Positions 44,356-55,227 of a DNA stretch of 64,000 nucleotides are shown here, one piece after another. The DNA is from Posidonia oceanica. Its lineage: Eukaryota > Streptophyta > Magnoliopsida > Alismatales > Posidoniaceae. The stretch spans positions 6,386,001 to 6,450,000 of the forward strand of contig JAZBRS010000077.1 of NCBI GenBank assembly GCA_037176725.1, in the 5' to 3' direction. A program made the translations under genes and the position numbers. The notes under the pieces were generated by a model that worked only from the letters and a program-made list of their open reading frames with translations, was not told the DNA's origin and made no database searches. Position 1 is the first letter of the stretch; each line of letters begins with the position of its first letter.

Positions 44356-47300
44356 TATAATAATCCTGAATTCTGATCGTCCATGCACATTACCAAAGCT
44401 TGTGTGCACCGATCAAAATAGGGTCACTATATGCGACTGGATCCGAGGGAAGAACTCGACACGGAAACGCTGGCAAAAGAAAAGAAAAGAAATGATAAGA
44501 CAATTCAGAGTCGCCACCGAGTCTATTGAATTGGAAGACAAGGAAAACCAAGGGGGTAAAGCATGAAAAGACATGCTGAACCGAGTGCAAGGTGGGGCAA
44601 AGGGATGCAAGGATAAGCTAAGCTATGCTATACTATTATGCTATGCTATGACTCAGGCCTAGGATAAAGGAAAGGTCGATGCAAGCCAAGAGAAAGGGCA
44701 AGGACTCCTGTTACGCACGGGGAAGGTGTTAGGCACCCCGATACGTCTGAGAGTCGGTCTTTCTTAGGCAATCTCGCGCTTATGCAGGGAATTGCTAGCC
44801 TAATGCCTAAATGCCTTAAATGCTTACCTATTATGCAAGGGAAATAAATGTGCTATCTAAGTGCTTAGCCACACTGCTAGTGTTCCGAACTGGGCGGACC
44901 CTGGTTCGTGAGAACTCCTAAGCAGTAAGCATCACGGCTCTATATGCAGATGCAAGCAATAAAACAAAACGGCGGGAAAACCAAGCAATGCAAGCGACAT
45001 GCAAGCAATAAAGTGAAACAGGTGCGGAAAACGATGCAAAAAATGCAGGAAATACTATAAAGCACGCAAAACGATGCAAAAGGCAGAAGGCAATGCAAAG
45101 AAGGTGCAGAAAACCATGCAAAAGAGCGAAAAAGAAGCAAAACACGGAAAACAAGGCGAGGCACAGAAAACAAGGCAAAGCGGGGTGCGAAATCAAAACA
45201 AAAGGCGGGGTAACATGCATTGGGGTTGCAACAAGCCAAAGAAGCGATAAAACGCGAGAAAAGGTGAGCAAAGCAAAATCAGCGCTTTAAAATGGCTGTT
45301 AGCCATCTGCATGCATTGGACGCTGGAGACACCAGCGTCCAACGTTGGATGTTGGGAAAGCCCGCGTCCAACACCCACTGCAGACAGACAACATGCATAT
45401 TTTGAAAAACAATGCATTCTAACTATATGGATGCAATACAGATGCAAATATGCAATTAAATGGGTGCTAGACATGCTAATCTAACCTTGTAGAAGATTAG
45501 AGGAAGAATCAGAACAAGCAGCATGCCAAAATAAGGATCCAAACATGCGGGTTGTTGGACGCTTGTACGCTGGGCGTCCAATACAAGCGTCCAATGTTGG
45601 ACGCCAGAGAGGCTAGTGTCCAACAAGAACAGAAGGCAGAGAGGAGAAAAGATGCATACAAGTGATAGAGGAGAGTTGGGATCATGCGTTTGGAATGCAG
45701 GATTCAGAGCAAGGGCAAGCAAGCAAACATGGGAGGCAAAAAATTGGCAATCAAACCTTACCTGTGCTGAGTGCCAGGCCAGAGGCACAACTAGGGCATT
45801 GGACGCGAGCTAAGTCGGCGTCCAACGTTGGACGCCAGCACCAGCAGCGTACAACGCTTTGGGAGGCACAACACACAAAAAGCATGCACAAACAAGCAAA
45901 TAAATTAACTAAAAAAAAGAACAGATGCTACTGAAGGTAAACATGCATAAGAACATCGGAAGCAAGTAAGTAAGCAAAATCAGAGAGGTATGCAAGCATT
46001 AAACAAGCAAGAGAAGAGCCAGGGCATTGGACGCTAGAGCCAGCAGCGTCCAACGTTGGATGCTGAAGGCTCTGGCGTCCAACGACCCAGGCATGCAAAC
46101 TCACCTGTTCTAAAGGGGGAGCTCAGCTCTACCCCACCTAGATGCATGCAAACACACTAAGAACATGTAAGAGACTAATAGGAGCATGCAAAGGAGGCAT
46201 GGCAAGCATTTAAGCTAAAGAAAGCAAGGGAAGAACATGCATAAGAGAAGCAAGCTTTATCTTTGCAAGAAGGAATAAACAACTTAGAATAAATCCTAGC
46301 AAACCTAAACATGGTTGCCATGGGGTCTAGGTGTCTCTAAGCATGCATGGATCAGATTATAACAACCAAAATGTGCATGATATAGGCATAGTAGTAAAGC
46401 ACAGCAAACAGAGGCGTTGGACGCTACGTGAGCCAGCATCCAACGTTGGACGTAGCTCATCCTAGTGTCCAACAAAGGCAGAAGATAGATAGATATTAAA
46501 CATGCAAAAAGCCTTCAGACAAGCATGGAACAAATTTAAAAAACATGGCATAACATCAGAGAGAATTAAAAGGAGGCAAATAGCATATGCTTGCAAGAAA
46601 GCATGCAAAGGAAAAGCATAGGAAGCATTCAAACCAAGGCAAAGCAAAGCAGGCCGTTGGACGCCGGCCTATGCCGCGTCCAATGTTGGACGCACCAGTT
46701 GGTGCGTCCAACACACTGAACTTCCTTTTGGATGTGAATCACATCCAAAAGCAGCTAAAATCATGTAAAAACTGCATGGACACGTACTATCATGCATGCA
46801 TGACTCTACGGGATAGAAGACTGACCTCTGGAAGCTCTGGAACGGCGGGACAACGAGGTTCGCCGGAGTTGCAGGTGTATGCACGGCAGCGACTTCGGCG
46901 GGCTTGCCTGAGCTGCTTGGAGCGCCGGAGGAGCTAGCGAAGCGTTGCAGACGAAGAGGGGAGTGCCTTCTTACTCTCGGAAGTGGAAGCTCTCTTGTTC
47001 GCCGTGTGTGGTGTGAATGGCAAAGGCATGAAGTCGCTGGTTTTGTGCAAAATGCTGCATGGGTTCATTTGTTGGTAGGGATTTGCAGGCCGAATTCAGG
47101 CATTAGCAGGTCGTGGCAGGTGCGGGTGTGAGTGCAAGGTCCATGTGGATTGTTAGAGGAAGGCATGGGCATTGGCAGGAGGGCGGCGGAGGCAAGGCAG
47201 TGGCTGACACGGTCGGCGGACGGCAGACCTGTCAGTGAGAGGAGGAGAGCTGGTTTCGGGCTGAAATAGAGGAGAGATGGGTAGTAAGTGATGCTTGGAA

Positions 47301-47747
47301 GGTAGTGGATGGCGTGGAGTGGAGGAAGGGATGGGTAGTAAGTGCGGGGAGGCACGGGATTGGACGGGTGGTGAGCTGGAGGGGGCGGAGCAACCGCTGC
47401 CGACCTCGAGTCGTTGGACGCGCGACCAGAGTGCGTCCAACGTTGGACGCCAGACCATAGCACGTCCAACGTTGAACGCTAGCACAGGCCGCGTCCAACG
47501 TTGGACGCTGCCTGTTCTAGCGTCCAACACACCCAGGTGGCATAAGCTGCAAATGGGCTTAGGTTTGGACATAGAAGTGTTGTAAAAGATGCGAATAGCT
47601 TGGGTAAAGGCTTCTAGGGATTTGGGCAAGGTTTTGGGTTTGGAAATGGGCTAGAAATGGGTTTGAAAAGGGAATGCCAATCCAGAGACCACACGAGCCT
47701 GCAAAAGAGAACTACCAACTCCAAGCTGTCAGAATGGGGTGTCTAAA
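44356..47747 (-). repeat. 5' LTR of element B, 3392 bp
   Basis: Collinear with 25383-28728. Its internal-side end reads ATTATTATA where the other LTR has ATTACTACA, that is, C-to-T changes on the element strand. It has a conserved hairpin block (44715-44765), a PBS-like TGGCGACTC (44508-44516), and donor-like sites at 46103-46104 and 45760-45761. No coding frame supported. Confidence 0.93.
45315..47529. repeat. Double-hairpin modules in 5' LTR of B
   Basis: Clusters at 45315-45372, 45554-45624 (one extra arm pair), 45798-45856, 46025-46083, 46416-46473, 46656-46712 and 47413-47529. Compared with the 3' LTR, 46416-46473 is complete where 27432-27460 has half, and 45554-45624 is 12 bp longer than 26581-26639. 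Confidence 0.92.
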
Positions 47748-47752
47748 CAGCT
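47748..47752. repeat. Target-site duplication CAGCT, right copy
   Basis: Pairs with 25378-25382. It implies that the B LTR ends in CTAAA at 47747 on the plus strand, a one-base change from the CTACA of the other LTR. Confidence 0.9.
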
Positions 47753-48049
47753 ACTGACGGGATCACTCCCACGCAGAACTCCCGAGTGCCACTCCTGCGT
47801 GTTTTCCTACATCAGTGGCAACACTGACGGGATCACTCTCGTGTCGAGCTCCCGCGTGGAACTCTTGCGTGTTTTCCTGCTTTAGTGGTAGAAACAGGCA
47901 CTCTGACACTCGCGTATAGCTCCCGTGTGGAACTCCTGCGTGTTTTCCTGCTTTAGTGGTAGAAACTGGCACTCTGACACTCGCGTATAGCTCCCGCGTG
48001 AAGCTCCCGCTTGTTGTCCTGTGTCGGTAGCAAAAACTGATAGACTGAC
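47748..48049 (+). mobile_element. E, piece 3, with a tandem repeat of about 70 bp
   Basis: Continues E after B. Four imperfect units start near 47753, 47821, 47899 and 47970, each with ACTC...CTCCCGCGTG...CTCCTGCGTG and mostly TTTTCCTGCTTTAGTGG. C inserts after CTGAC (48045-48049), its presumed target copy. No gene seen. Confidence 0.65.
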
Positions 48050-49960
48050 TGTTGACACCCCATCTTGGCAGGCTTGGACCTTTGGAGCCCTCTTGGTGAT
48101 TGCTGGATCAAACCCCAACCAAACCCTAGCCCTAATCCTCCTCTCTGCCCTTCAAAAACAGCCCGTTTTGACCCGGACCTTTACCCCCCTTCCCAACCTC
48201 AAAACCTAACCAAAATCCATAGGAAAATCCATCACTATCCACTCAACAAACCTACCCAAAAACCTAGGAATTTCCAAGCCTGACCCATCCTTGAAAACCC
48301 TAGAAAACTTAGGTGAAACTACCCTTTTTCTACACCTTGAAACCCCTCCAAAACCTCCTCAAAATCAAACCAAAACTTCAGACCGCAGACTCCAAACCCT
48401 AGACTACCCACTCACCAACTTTCACTCCATTCCAAGACCATTAAGACCCTCTTTCACCCAAATTATCCTTTTCTCTCTCCGGGATTATCATTTTCTCTCT
48501 CCTCTCTCTCTCCTGATTATCATCTCTCTTTTCATCCCTTTCTTATCCTTTTTCTGGTCTGGCTGTGGGCCCCCTCTGTGCTTCTATCCTCCCTCTATCT
48601 TATCCCTATTTTTACTTTATTTTTAACACTTTTTTTGAATTTTTAAAAATCGTTTTCCTCCAACCTATCTTTTTCCCTTTTATCTCCCTCTTTTTTTTTT
48701 TCCATTTCTTTCCTCCTTCTCTTTTACTTTTCCCTCTCTTGCAAAAATCCACAAAAACCCATAAAAATCTGTAAAACCTCAAAACATAAAACAAACAAAT
48801 CAGTACACTAAGAAAAATAATTTAAAAATGTTAAACAAGCAATTAACAACTTAAACTTAACTTAAGCAAGCTAAAAAAAAAAAAAAACCAAACATGCAAG
48901 CTAAAAAATGCAAAACAAATCAAAAGAAAACACTGAAAAATCAAGAAAAAAGTCAAAATAAAAACAAAACCCACCAAAGGTAAAAACCCATCAGAAGAAT
49001 TAAAAAACAAACCCAAAAAGAAGAATTAAAAAAAAAATCAAATACTAAAACAAATAATTAAAGAAGGCAAAAGACCTAACCTAATAAACATAAGGAAAAC
49101 AAGTTAAAAACTTAATTAAAAAAGAAAAGAAAAACACGTCTGAAAGGCCTAAAAGACACCCTATCAAACCAGAAAAATCCAACCAAAAACTTCAAGAAAA
49201 ATCAATAAATAAAAAATCAAGACATAACTTAAAAGACTTAAGAAAGAAAAACCTTAACAAGACTACAACTTAAAAATCTAAAAAACATCCTGATTAATGG
49301 GAAATTAAATCCTAAAAAATCCTAATTAACATCCTAAGTGTCCAACAAGGGAAATACAATTTTTAAAAACAATTTAAAAAAGGTTTAACAAACATCTAAT
49401 CAAGTGAAAACTAATTAAAAGCAAAACCAAAACCCTAAAACCCTAATCAAGCCCAAGACCCATTTAAACCACACTAGTTAACCAAAAGAAGTCATTAAGA
49501 AAATCTGATTAAGACCCTAATTCACAGCACAAGCACCCTAATATTTTTACCTATTTTTAATTTGTTTTTTCCTATTTTATTCATCCTCTTTCCCTCTCTT
49601 TCTTTCTTCCTTCTTTCTTTCTCTCTTTCTTTCTTTCCTTACTGGGCTCAATCCGGCCCGTTTTCTCTTTTTTCTTTTTTTTCTTTCTTTTTCGGCCCGC
49701 AGCAGTCCGGCCCGCTTCCTTCTCCTCCTTCTTCCTCCTCTCCTCCTCTGTGTTTTCTCCACCCGATTCTCCCGCGAGCTGCAGCAACAGCCTTCCCTCC
49801 TTCCATTCAAATTCGAAGCTCCGTCTTATCGTCTACAGCAGCTCGCCGCTTCACCTCCATCTCAGCGGCTTTTCCGGAGCCGATCGCCCCGTCACCTCCG
49901 CTGCAGTAATCACCGGCCGAATTTGAATTCCCAACTCGCGCCCAGCAGCAGCGGCTCCGG

Positions 49961-49970
49961 ATAAAAAGCC
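49961..49970 (+). promoter_or_regulatory. TATA-like candidate in LTR of C
   Basis: ATAAAAAGCC followed by a C/T-rich stretch; aligned with ATATAAGC of A2. A transcript starting near 49990 would have a leader of nearly 4 kb inside the LTR. Confidence 0.35.
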
Positions 49971-50940
49971 TCCCGTTCATTCCTTCGAGAGAGGAGAAAC
50001 CATCAGTAAGCAAGCAAGCAACGAGAGACCCAGCAAACCAGAGAGTGGAGAGAAAAATCAGAGAGCATTTCCAGCACATTCCCTCCACCTGAAACGATCC
50101 TGCTCCTTTTCTTCTTCACCCTTCCATTTCCAGAGAGAAGAAAGGGCAGAAGAGGGTACCTGAGAGTCCTCCTTGGCGTCCCGGAGAGAAGCCCTCATCA
50201 GAGCCCAATTCCCCATCCGGTCCTCCTCTTTCCCTCTCTGAAAAATTCAGCAAACGTCCTTCTTCCTTTTCCAATTCCCCAGCACCACTTCAGACCTCCA
50301 TCTTCCTCTCAATTACTCCCCCAAGTTCACCCAAAACCCAGCCATTTCCCAGCCTCATTCCCCGGCCATTCCACCACCTAAACTGCTCTGAAACACCACC
50401 TGAAGCCAACTGCCACCGACCTGAAACCCAACTCCTTCCCTCCGGCAATTCCCTTCACCACAGCCCGTAGCCTCCTCCTAAACTTCACCCAGTTACTCAC
50501 CTGCACTTTACCTCTCCAAAGCCTCCAGCCTTGAACCCAACCGCTCACCACAGACTGGGGATTCCACAACAAACACCTGACCTCGTCACTGACCAGAAAT
50601 CGACCCCGACCTCAAACTCCCCTCCACACCTTCCAAAAGCCCTCTCCAGGCATCCAAACTCCATCGCCAGCATCCCAGCAACCCATCGGAGGGCTCCACT
50701 CCACCGGACGAGCAGCAATACTCTCCCCCCGCCTCCGGCAGCAATCTGACAACCCAAAAAAGCCGATTCTTCACCCGAGCTGCGAAGCTTCCGTCTGACC
50801 ATCCAGGAAGCACCAGAGGGACGTCCTGAGAAGATCCCAACCTCCGAGAGCAGCCGGCGACACCCGTAGCGACCGGACGGCCCCCACCAGCGACCTCTGG
50901 AACCACTGACGTCGGGGGAACGACTCAGGCGCGGAAAAAG

Positions 50941-50942
50941 GT
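50941..50942 (+). promoter_or_regulatory. Candidate splice donor in LTR of C (outer)
   Basis: GGAAAAAG|GTAACC, followed by a pyrimidine-rich tract. The aligned A and A2 positions also keep GT. Confidence 0.35.
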
Positions 50943-52484
50943 AACCACCGCTTCCCTTAGCTCCCTCTTCTTCTTCTCTTGCTTCCCCAGCCTTTAGAAT
51001 AGGTTTTCCGGTCCTCCTGCTCCGACCTCGACTCGCCGGACAGTTCACCTTCTCCGGCGCCGGCTGCTCTTCCTCCGGACGCTCCGGCCAGCAGAGCGAG
51101 CTCCAGACCGTTCCCGGAGCTCCGGACGATCGCCGACGTCGCTCTCCGCCCTCCCGCGCCTCCTCAGCCTCCCCTGTCGGCGGCCACGGGTACTGCCGGC
51201 GTTCTGCTACAGTACTCGTCGCCGTCGACCAGTTACTGTGCAGTTATTTCTTTCCGGCTAAAGTTTTAAGTAGATATTGCATTTCTGCTTTGAGTTTTTA
51301 TCATTTTACATTCCAGTCCTTCATTTAGTTTAATCTGTTGATTTTTGAACTGAAACCATATTAAATTGCATGAAATATTTATGCTTTTCCCTATTTGCAT
51401 GTTGGTCCATTTACTGTGCTGTGCTGCTATTTAATTTTGTAGTTTAGTCCTCCTGTTTTCGATTTTTGCACTTAGGTCCTGCACTTAATCAGTTCTTTTA
51501 TTTACTCATGTTTTACCATACTGCATTGCATTCTAAGTCCCTGCATTTCTCTGTTTTTGCACTTAGGTCCATGCACTGTAGAAACTTAGGTTCTGATTTT
51601 TATTTTTGGTTGATGCATTGCATATTTGTCCCTCTGCTTTGTCATATTTGCAGTTAGGTTCATTTTAAATGGACAGTAACTGTGCTGCATGCATTTTAAC
51701 TTATTACATTGCATTTTGACCCTGTATTTCCCAGAAATTGCACTGTGGTCCTGTCATTTAAATTCCAGAGCATGTTTTCCTTACTAAATTGCATTTTCAG
51801 CCCCTACATGATTTCAAAACTACACTTAGGTCCTTGCATGTTTTAAAAGATCATGTGAAAAGACCATTTTGCCCCTAGGTTGCATTTTAGCTCCTATGCC
51901 TACCAAACTTCATACAGACCCTCCACTAGTATTCCCAGACCCCCCAGAACCTTGTTTTCTGGAAAATTTGCATTTTAGACCCTAGTTTTTCTAAAATTGC
52001 TTTCTGATCCCTTTTTGCTTTCATAGCCTCTTTTAAAGTATGCCCTCCTTTCAAAATAACTTTCTGAGCCTGGTTTTTGCCAAATAAACCTCTGTCTTCC
52101 CCTGTTTTCTGGGAAATTTGCACTTTTAGCCCCTTTTCTTTTCCAAAATGCTTTCTGAACTCCTGGTTTTTCCCAGTTTCTTCTCTTTGCTTTTTCTTGC
52201 TCTTGCATGCATTCTGCATCCATTTAGTCTTGCATTCTGGCATCTTCTTGCATACACTAAGGACTTTTAGCTCCCTTTCACTTGGGAGGACCTTTTACAC
52301 ATCCCTAGGGCCTCCTGAACACCTAGGTCTGTTCTTCTCCCCTGTTCTGGCCCTTCTACCTTGGAGCTGCTTTATCTTCTGATCCAGCCGTTGGATCCTC
52401 TCAAACAAGCTGCCCAGGCGACCGCAGCGAAGCACTCTTCAGCATGGACCAGACAGATCTCAGATCAGGCTTCCGGATTTCCAG

Positions 52485-52486
52485 GT
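52485..52486 (+). promoter_or_regulatory. Candidate splice donor in LTR of C (inner)
   Basis: ATTTCCAG|GTATGTCC. A short ATG frame (from 52444) runs into it. A CTTCTGATCCAG acceptor-like site lies about 100 bp upstream (near 52386), which would define a small exon. Confidence 0.4.
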
Positions 52487-52924
52487 ATGTCCTCCTGAAC
52501 CCCTGCATTGCATTTGCATGCCATTCGCACAGTTTTCCTCGTTTTTGCTTTCTGCCTCTTCGAGCATGTAGAATAGGACTTCCCCTTTTTACTTGTCTAT
52601 TCAGATCCTCGTTTCGCGTGTCCCCGTGTGTTTCGTGTTGCATTTTCCCTGGATCTATCACTTAATGTGGCTTTCTTCTCCCTTTTCCACGATCTGATCG
52701 CATCGCGAGCTTTGGGCAGCATGCGAGACACACCGTGGAACGGTTTAGTGGGAAACAGTCGCTAAGAGGTGGTAATCCCTCCGTTTGCACACTCTCCCCT
52801 CCGTAGGTCTTCACACCTACTCGGAGTGGTCCAAAACGACGTCTGTTCTTACACACACGTTGTCTTCCCTCCCCTTTGGCCCCTTTTAATCTTTTCCTGC
52901 ATTCTTGCATTCTCATGGCTTTCC

Positions 52925-53260
52925 CGAGGTTTTGCTTCGCTGTTTTGGCACCGTTTCGCGTGCCCGCTCCTGTTTTGGCACCATTTTGCGTGCCCGCTTG
53001 TCCTCTTATCTCGTTTTGCGTGTTGTCTTGCTTTCTCGCTTGTTTTGCATGCCGGTTTTATCCTTTCGCTCCGTTTTGCGTGTCATTCTGTTTTTTCGTC
53101 TCATTTTGTGTGGTTTCCTGCTTTCTTGTCTCGTTTTGTGTGTTGTCTCGCTTTCTCACTTGTTTTGCGTGCCGATTTCACTTCTTTGCATCGTTTTGCG
53201 TGCGTTGCTCATTTCTCGCCTCGTTTTGCATATTTTGCGCCGTTTTCCTTTGCATGTCGA
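52925..53260. repeat. Tandem GGCAC / GTGCC hairpin repeat in LTR of C
   Basis: Plus-strand version of the A2 array: GGCACCGTTTCGCGTGCC, GGCACCATTTTGCGTGCC and decayed units with TCGTTTTGCGTG about every 30-40 bp. Confidence 0.78.
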
Positions 53261-53524
53261 TTGCATTGCATGGTTTCCTCGCTGTTTTGTTTTCTCGCTT
53301 GCATTTGCATACAGGGCTGTGATGCTTACTACCTGGAGTTCTCACGAGCTAGGTTTTGCCTAATTCGGAACACAGACAGCGCAGCTGAGCACTTAGAGAG
53401 CACGTTTACTTCCCTGCTTTGTTTCTTCCCACTTAGAGCACACCTTGAGCATTCATTCAGGCATTTATAGGCACATAGGCATTCAATCCTGCATTTCGCT
53501 GCGTATGCGAGCGTAAGCCTAGAA

Positions 53525-53595
53525 AGACCGATTTTCGGGCGTGTCGGGGGTGCCTAACACCTTCCCCGCGCGTAACAGGAGTCCTTACCCTGTCT
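53525..53595 (+). other. Conserved hairpin block in LTR of C
   Basis: CCGA-TTT-TCGG, then GGTG-CCTAA-CACC (53549-53561) within GGGG...TTCCCC, then CGTAACAGGAGTCCTT. The loop of the first hairpin differs between families while the stem is kept. Confidence 0.7.
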
Positions 53596-53897
53596 TTTGG
53601 CCCGCAATGACCGTACCGCCCTTATCCTAGGCTAGAGTCATCTCACTTGCATTTGTTTGCATCTGTTTTCCTTTGCATCGCTTTGCGTTGCATTTCTTGC
53701 TCGGTTTTGCGCGTTAATTCACGCATTACCCCGGTTTTCCTTGTCTCCCGTTAATAGACAATGGTGGCGACTCTGATTTGTCTTATCTTTCCTTTTTTTC
53801 TCCTCGATTTCAAGAGTTTTCGAGTTGAGCCTCTTCCTCGGATCCCAATCGCCGCTGGATATATTAGCGAGCCTGGTTCCGATCGGGATCGCTACAG

Positions 53898-53915
53898 TGG
53901 CGACTCCGCTGGGGA
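53898..53915 (+). promoter_or_regulatory. Primer-binding site of element C (tRNA-Arg type)
   Basis: TGGCGACTCCGCTGGGGA, identical to the site of A. Confidence 0.88.
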
Positions 53916-55227
53916 TGAGACTAGACTCCGGCTTTCGTTCCCGGCTTTTCGCTCGCTTGTTTTGCGGTTTTGTCTGCCTTGTGTGCCTTCTTCGCCTGTT
54001 TTGTTCGCTTTTCTGTGCAAACTCCTAGCAAGTCGCTTCGTAGCTACTTTGCTTAGGTTTCTGCACCTCTTTTGCCTCGGTTCGCGCTTTCTTTTGCTTG
54101 GCTTTGTTCCTTGGCTTTTTTATTTACTTACTGTCTTGCTTATGCTCTTATTTCCTTTGCAGTCTGCTTACTTTTACCTTGCTTTACCTTACTTGCCCAT
54201 TATTACTTTAATTCTTGCCCATTACATGTCTACATACTTTGTTTGGCTAAAACACATGCTTTTTGGATGATTGAATGCCTCTTTTACACTCTTGCTATGC
54301 CACTACACACGCACATACTATGCTTACATGCCTTTTGACTTGATGAATGTTTCTTTTTCACCATCATGCCCACAAACACTTGCACATACCATGAACTTGC
54401 CTTTTGTTTTGTTGTATGATGGTTGCTTGCCATTTTGACTGATTTTCTTCCCTTTTGCACTTGCCATGCTTAGGATAGTAGAGACTTGTCTGCTTCCCCC
54501 ATGGTTAACTAAAAAATGCAAGTAAAAAGAACTTCTAGGAGCAACTAGAGACTTTGAACAATCCTTCACTCCCTTTGGTTAATAAAATGTGCAAGATAAA
54601 AAACTCTAAGCATTTGCATAAGCATCATATAGGGCATGCATTCTTCTCCTCTGAGTCCACCTACTAGTCTGCGAAGGACGGTTCCGGCCTCTTGTTCCAC
54701 TGCTTTGGGCGTGGCATAAGTTGGTCGGTCTGTCCCCTCCTTGTCCGGGGGTCGTGTCGGTGTTAGTAGAGGGTACCACCCACGCTTTGGCGGGGTAGAG
54801 GCCACTAACGCACCACCCTGTCATTACCTGAGCTTTGGGCCGGGAGTTAGACAGGGGACCTACTTTTTCTGACCTGAGTCGGTGACCCGTACATCCAGGG
54901 ATACCCGGAGTAGACAGCCTTGCTAGGAAACACTAGTTAGGTAAGGGGGGCATACTAGAAAGCATGCATATCATTCATGCCACTTAACTAACTCATTTGC
55001 ATTCATCTTTTAATTTCTAACCCTAATTTCCTTCTGTTGTGTCAGCGTGATCGGTAAGCGAGTTCCCTTTGTCAGAGCTTGAGTACCGACCCTCGTTGAC
55101 GCCCCTGTTGCGACCTATTCGCGACCATTCTCCTTCCGAGCTATCCGCACTTGCGACGATAGCTCCTCTTAGGAAGCACCGCTTGAACACCCGTCGCAGC
55201 CCAGTTCTCACGCGCTCTAGGTCAGCA
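53916..55227 (+). other. 5' leader of element C
   Basis: Noncoding; near-copy of the leader of A. The gag frame is open upstream to about 55069 but begins there without ATG, and A does not keep that extension, so I start gag at 55228. Confidence 0.75.

Larger units (their letters stand above)
25383..47747 (-). mobile_element. Element B: complete 22.4-kb Tat/Ogre-type retrotransposon, coding region decayed
   Basis: Both LTRs, PBS, PPT and a perfect 5-bp target duplication are present, so both ends are exact. Internal region 15.6 kb: leader, gag-pol pseudogene (43183 to 34253), then a 5.5-kb 3' region with a plant-mobile-domain-like ORF remnant and a 119-bp tandem array. Related to A and C in protein but a different family: its LTRs are 3.4 kb, with hairpin modules instead of the long AT-rich U3. 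The two LTRs show roughly a dozen differences in the first 170 bp compared by eye, so this is not a recent insertion. Confidence 0.95.
48050..53896 (+). repeat. 5' LTR of element C, 5847 bp
   Basis: Starts TGTTGACACC, ends GGGATCGCTACA, followed by one G and the PBS. Order: AT-rich first part (48.3-49.6 kb), pyrimidine-rich GC segment (49.6-51.2 kb), a segment with many TTTTGCA words (51.3-52.2 kb), TTTTGCGTG repeats, hairpin block (53525-53595), PBS-like TGGCGACTC at 53765-53773, 125 bp before the LTR end. Confidence 0.93.

Noticed and set aside
19203..48049. A host gene between the elements
   Set aside because: All sequence between elements is accounted for by about 540 bp of E, which has no supported coding frame.
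49562..50088. Frames in the pyrimidine-rich part of the LTR of C
   Set aside because: Low-complexity Ser/Pro/Phe or Lys/Arg/Glu frames from C/T-rich DNA; no counterpart in A and A2.
55069..55227. N-terminal extension of the gag frame of C upstream of MAQYV
   Set aside because: No ATG, and the frame is not kept upstream in A; treated as leader.
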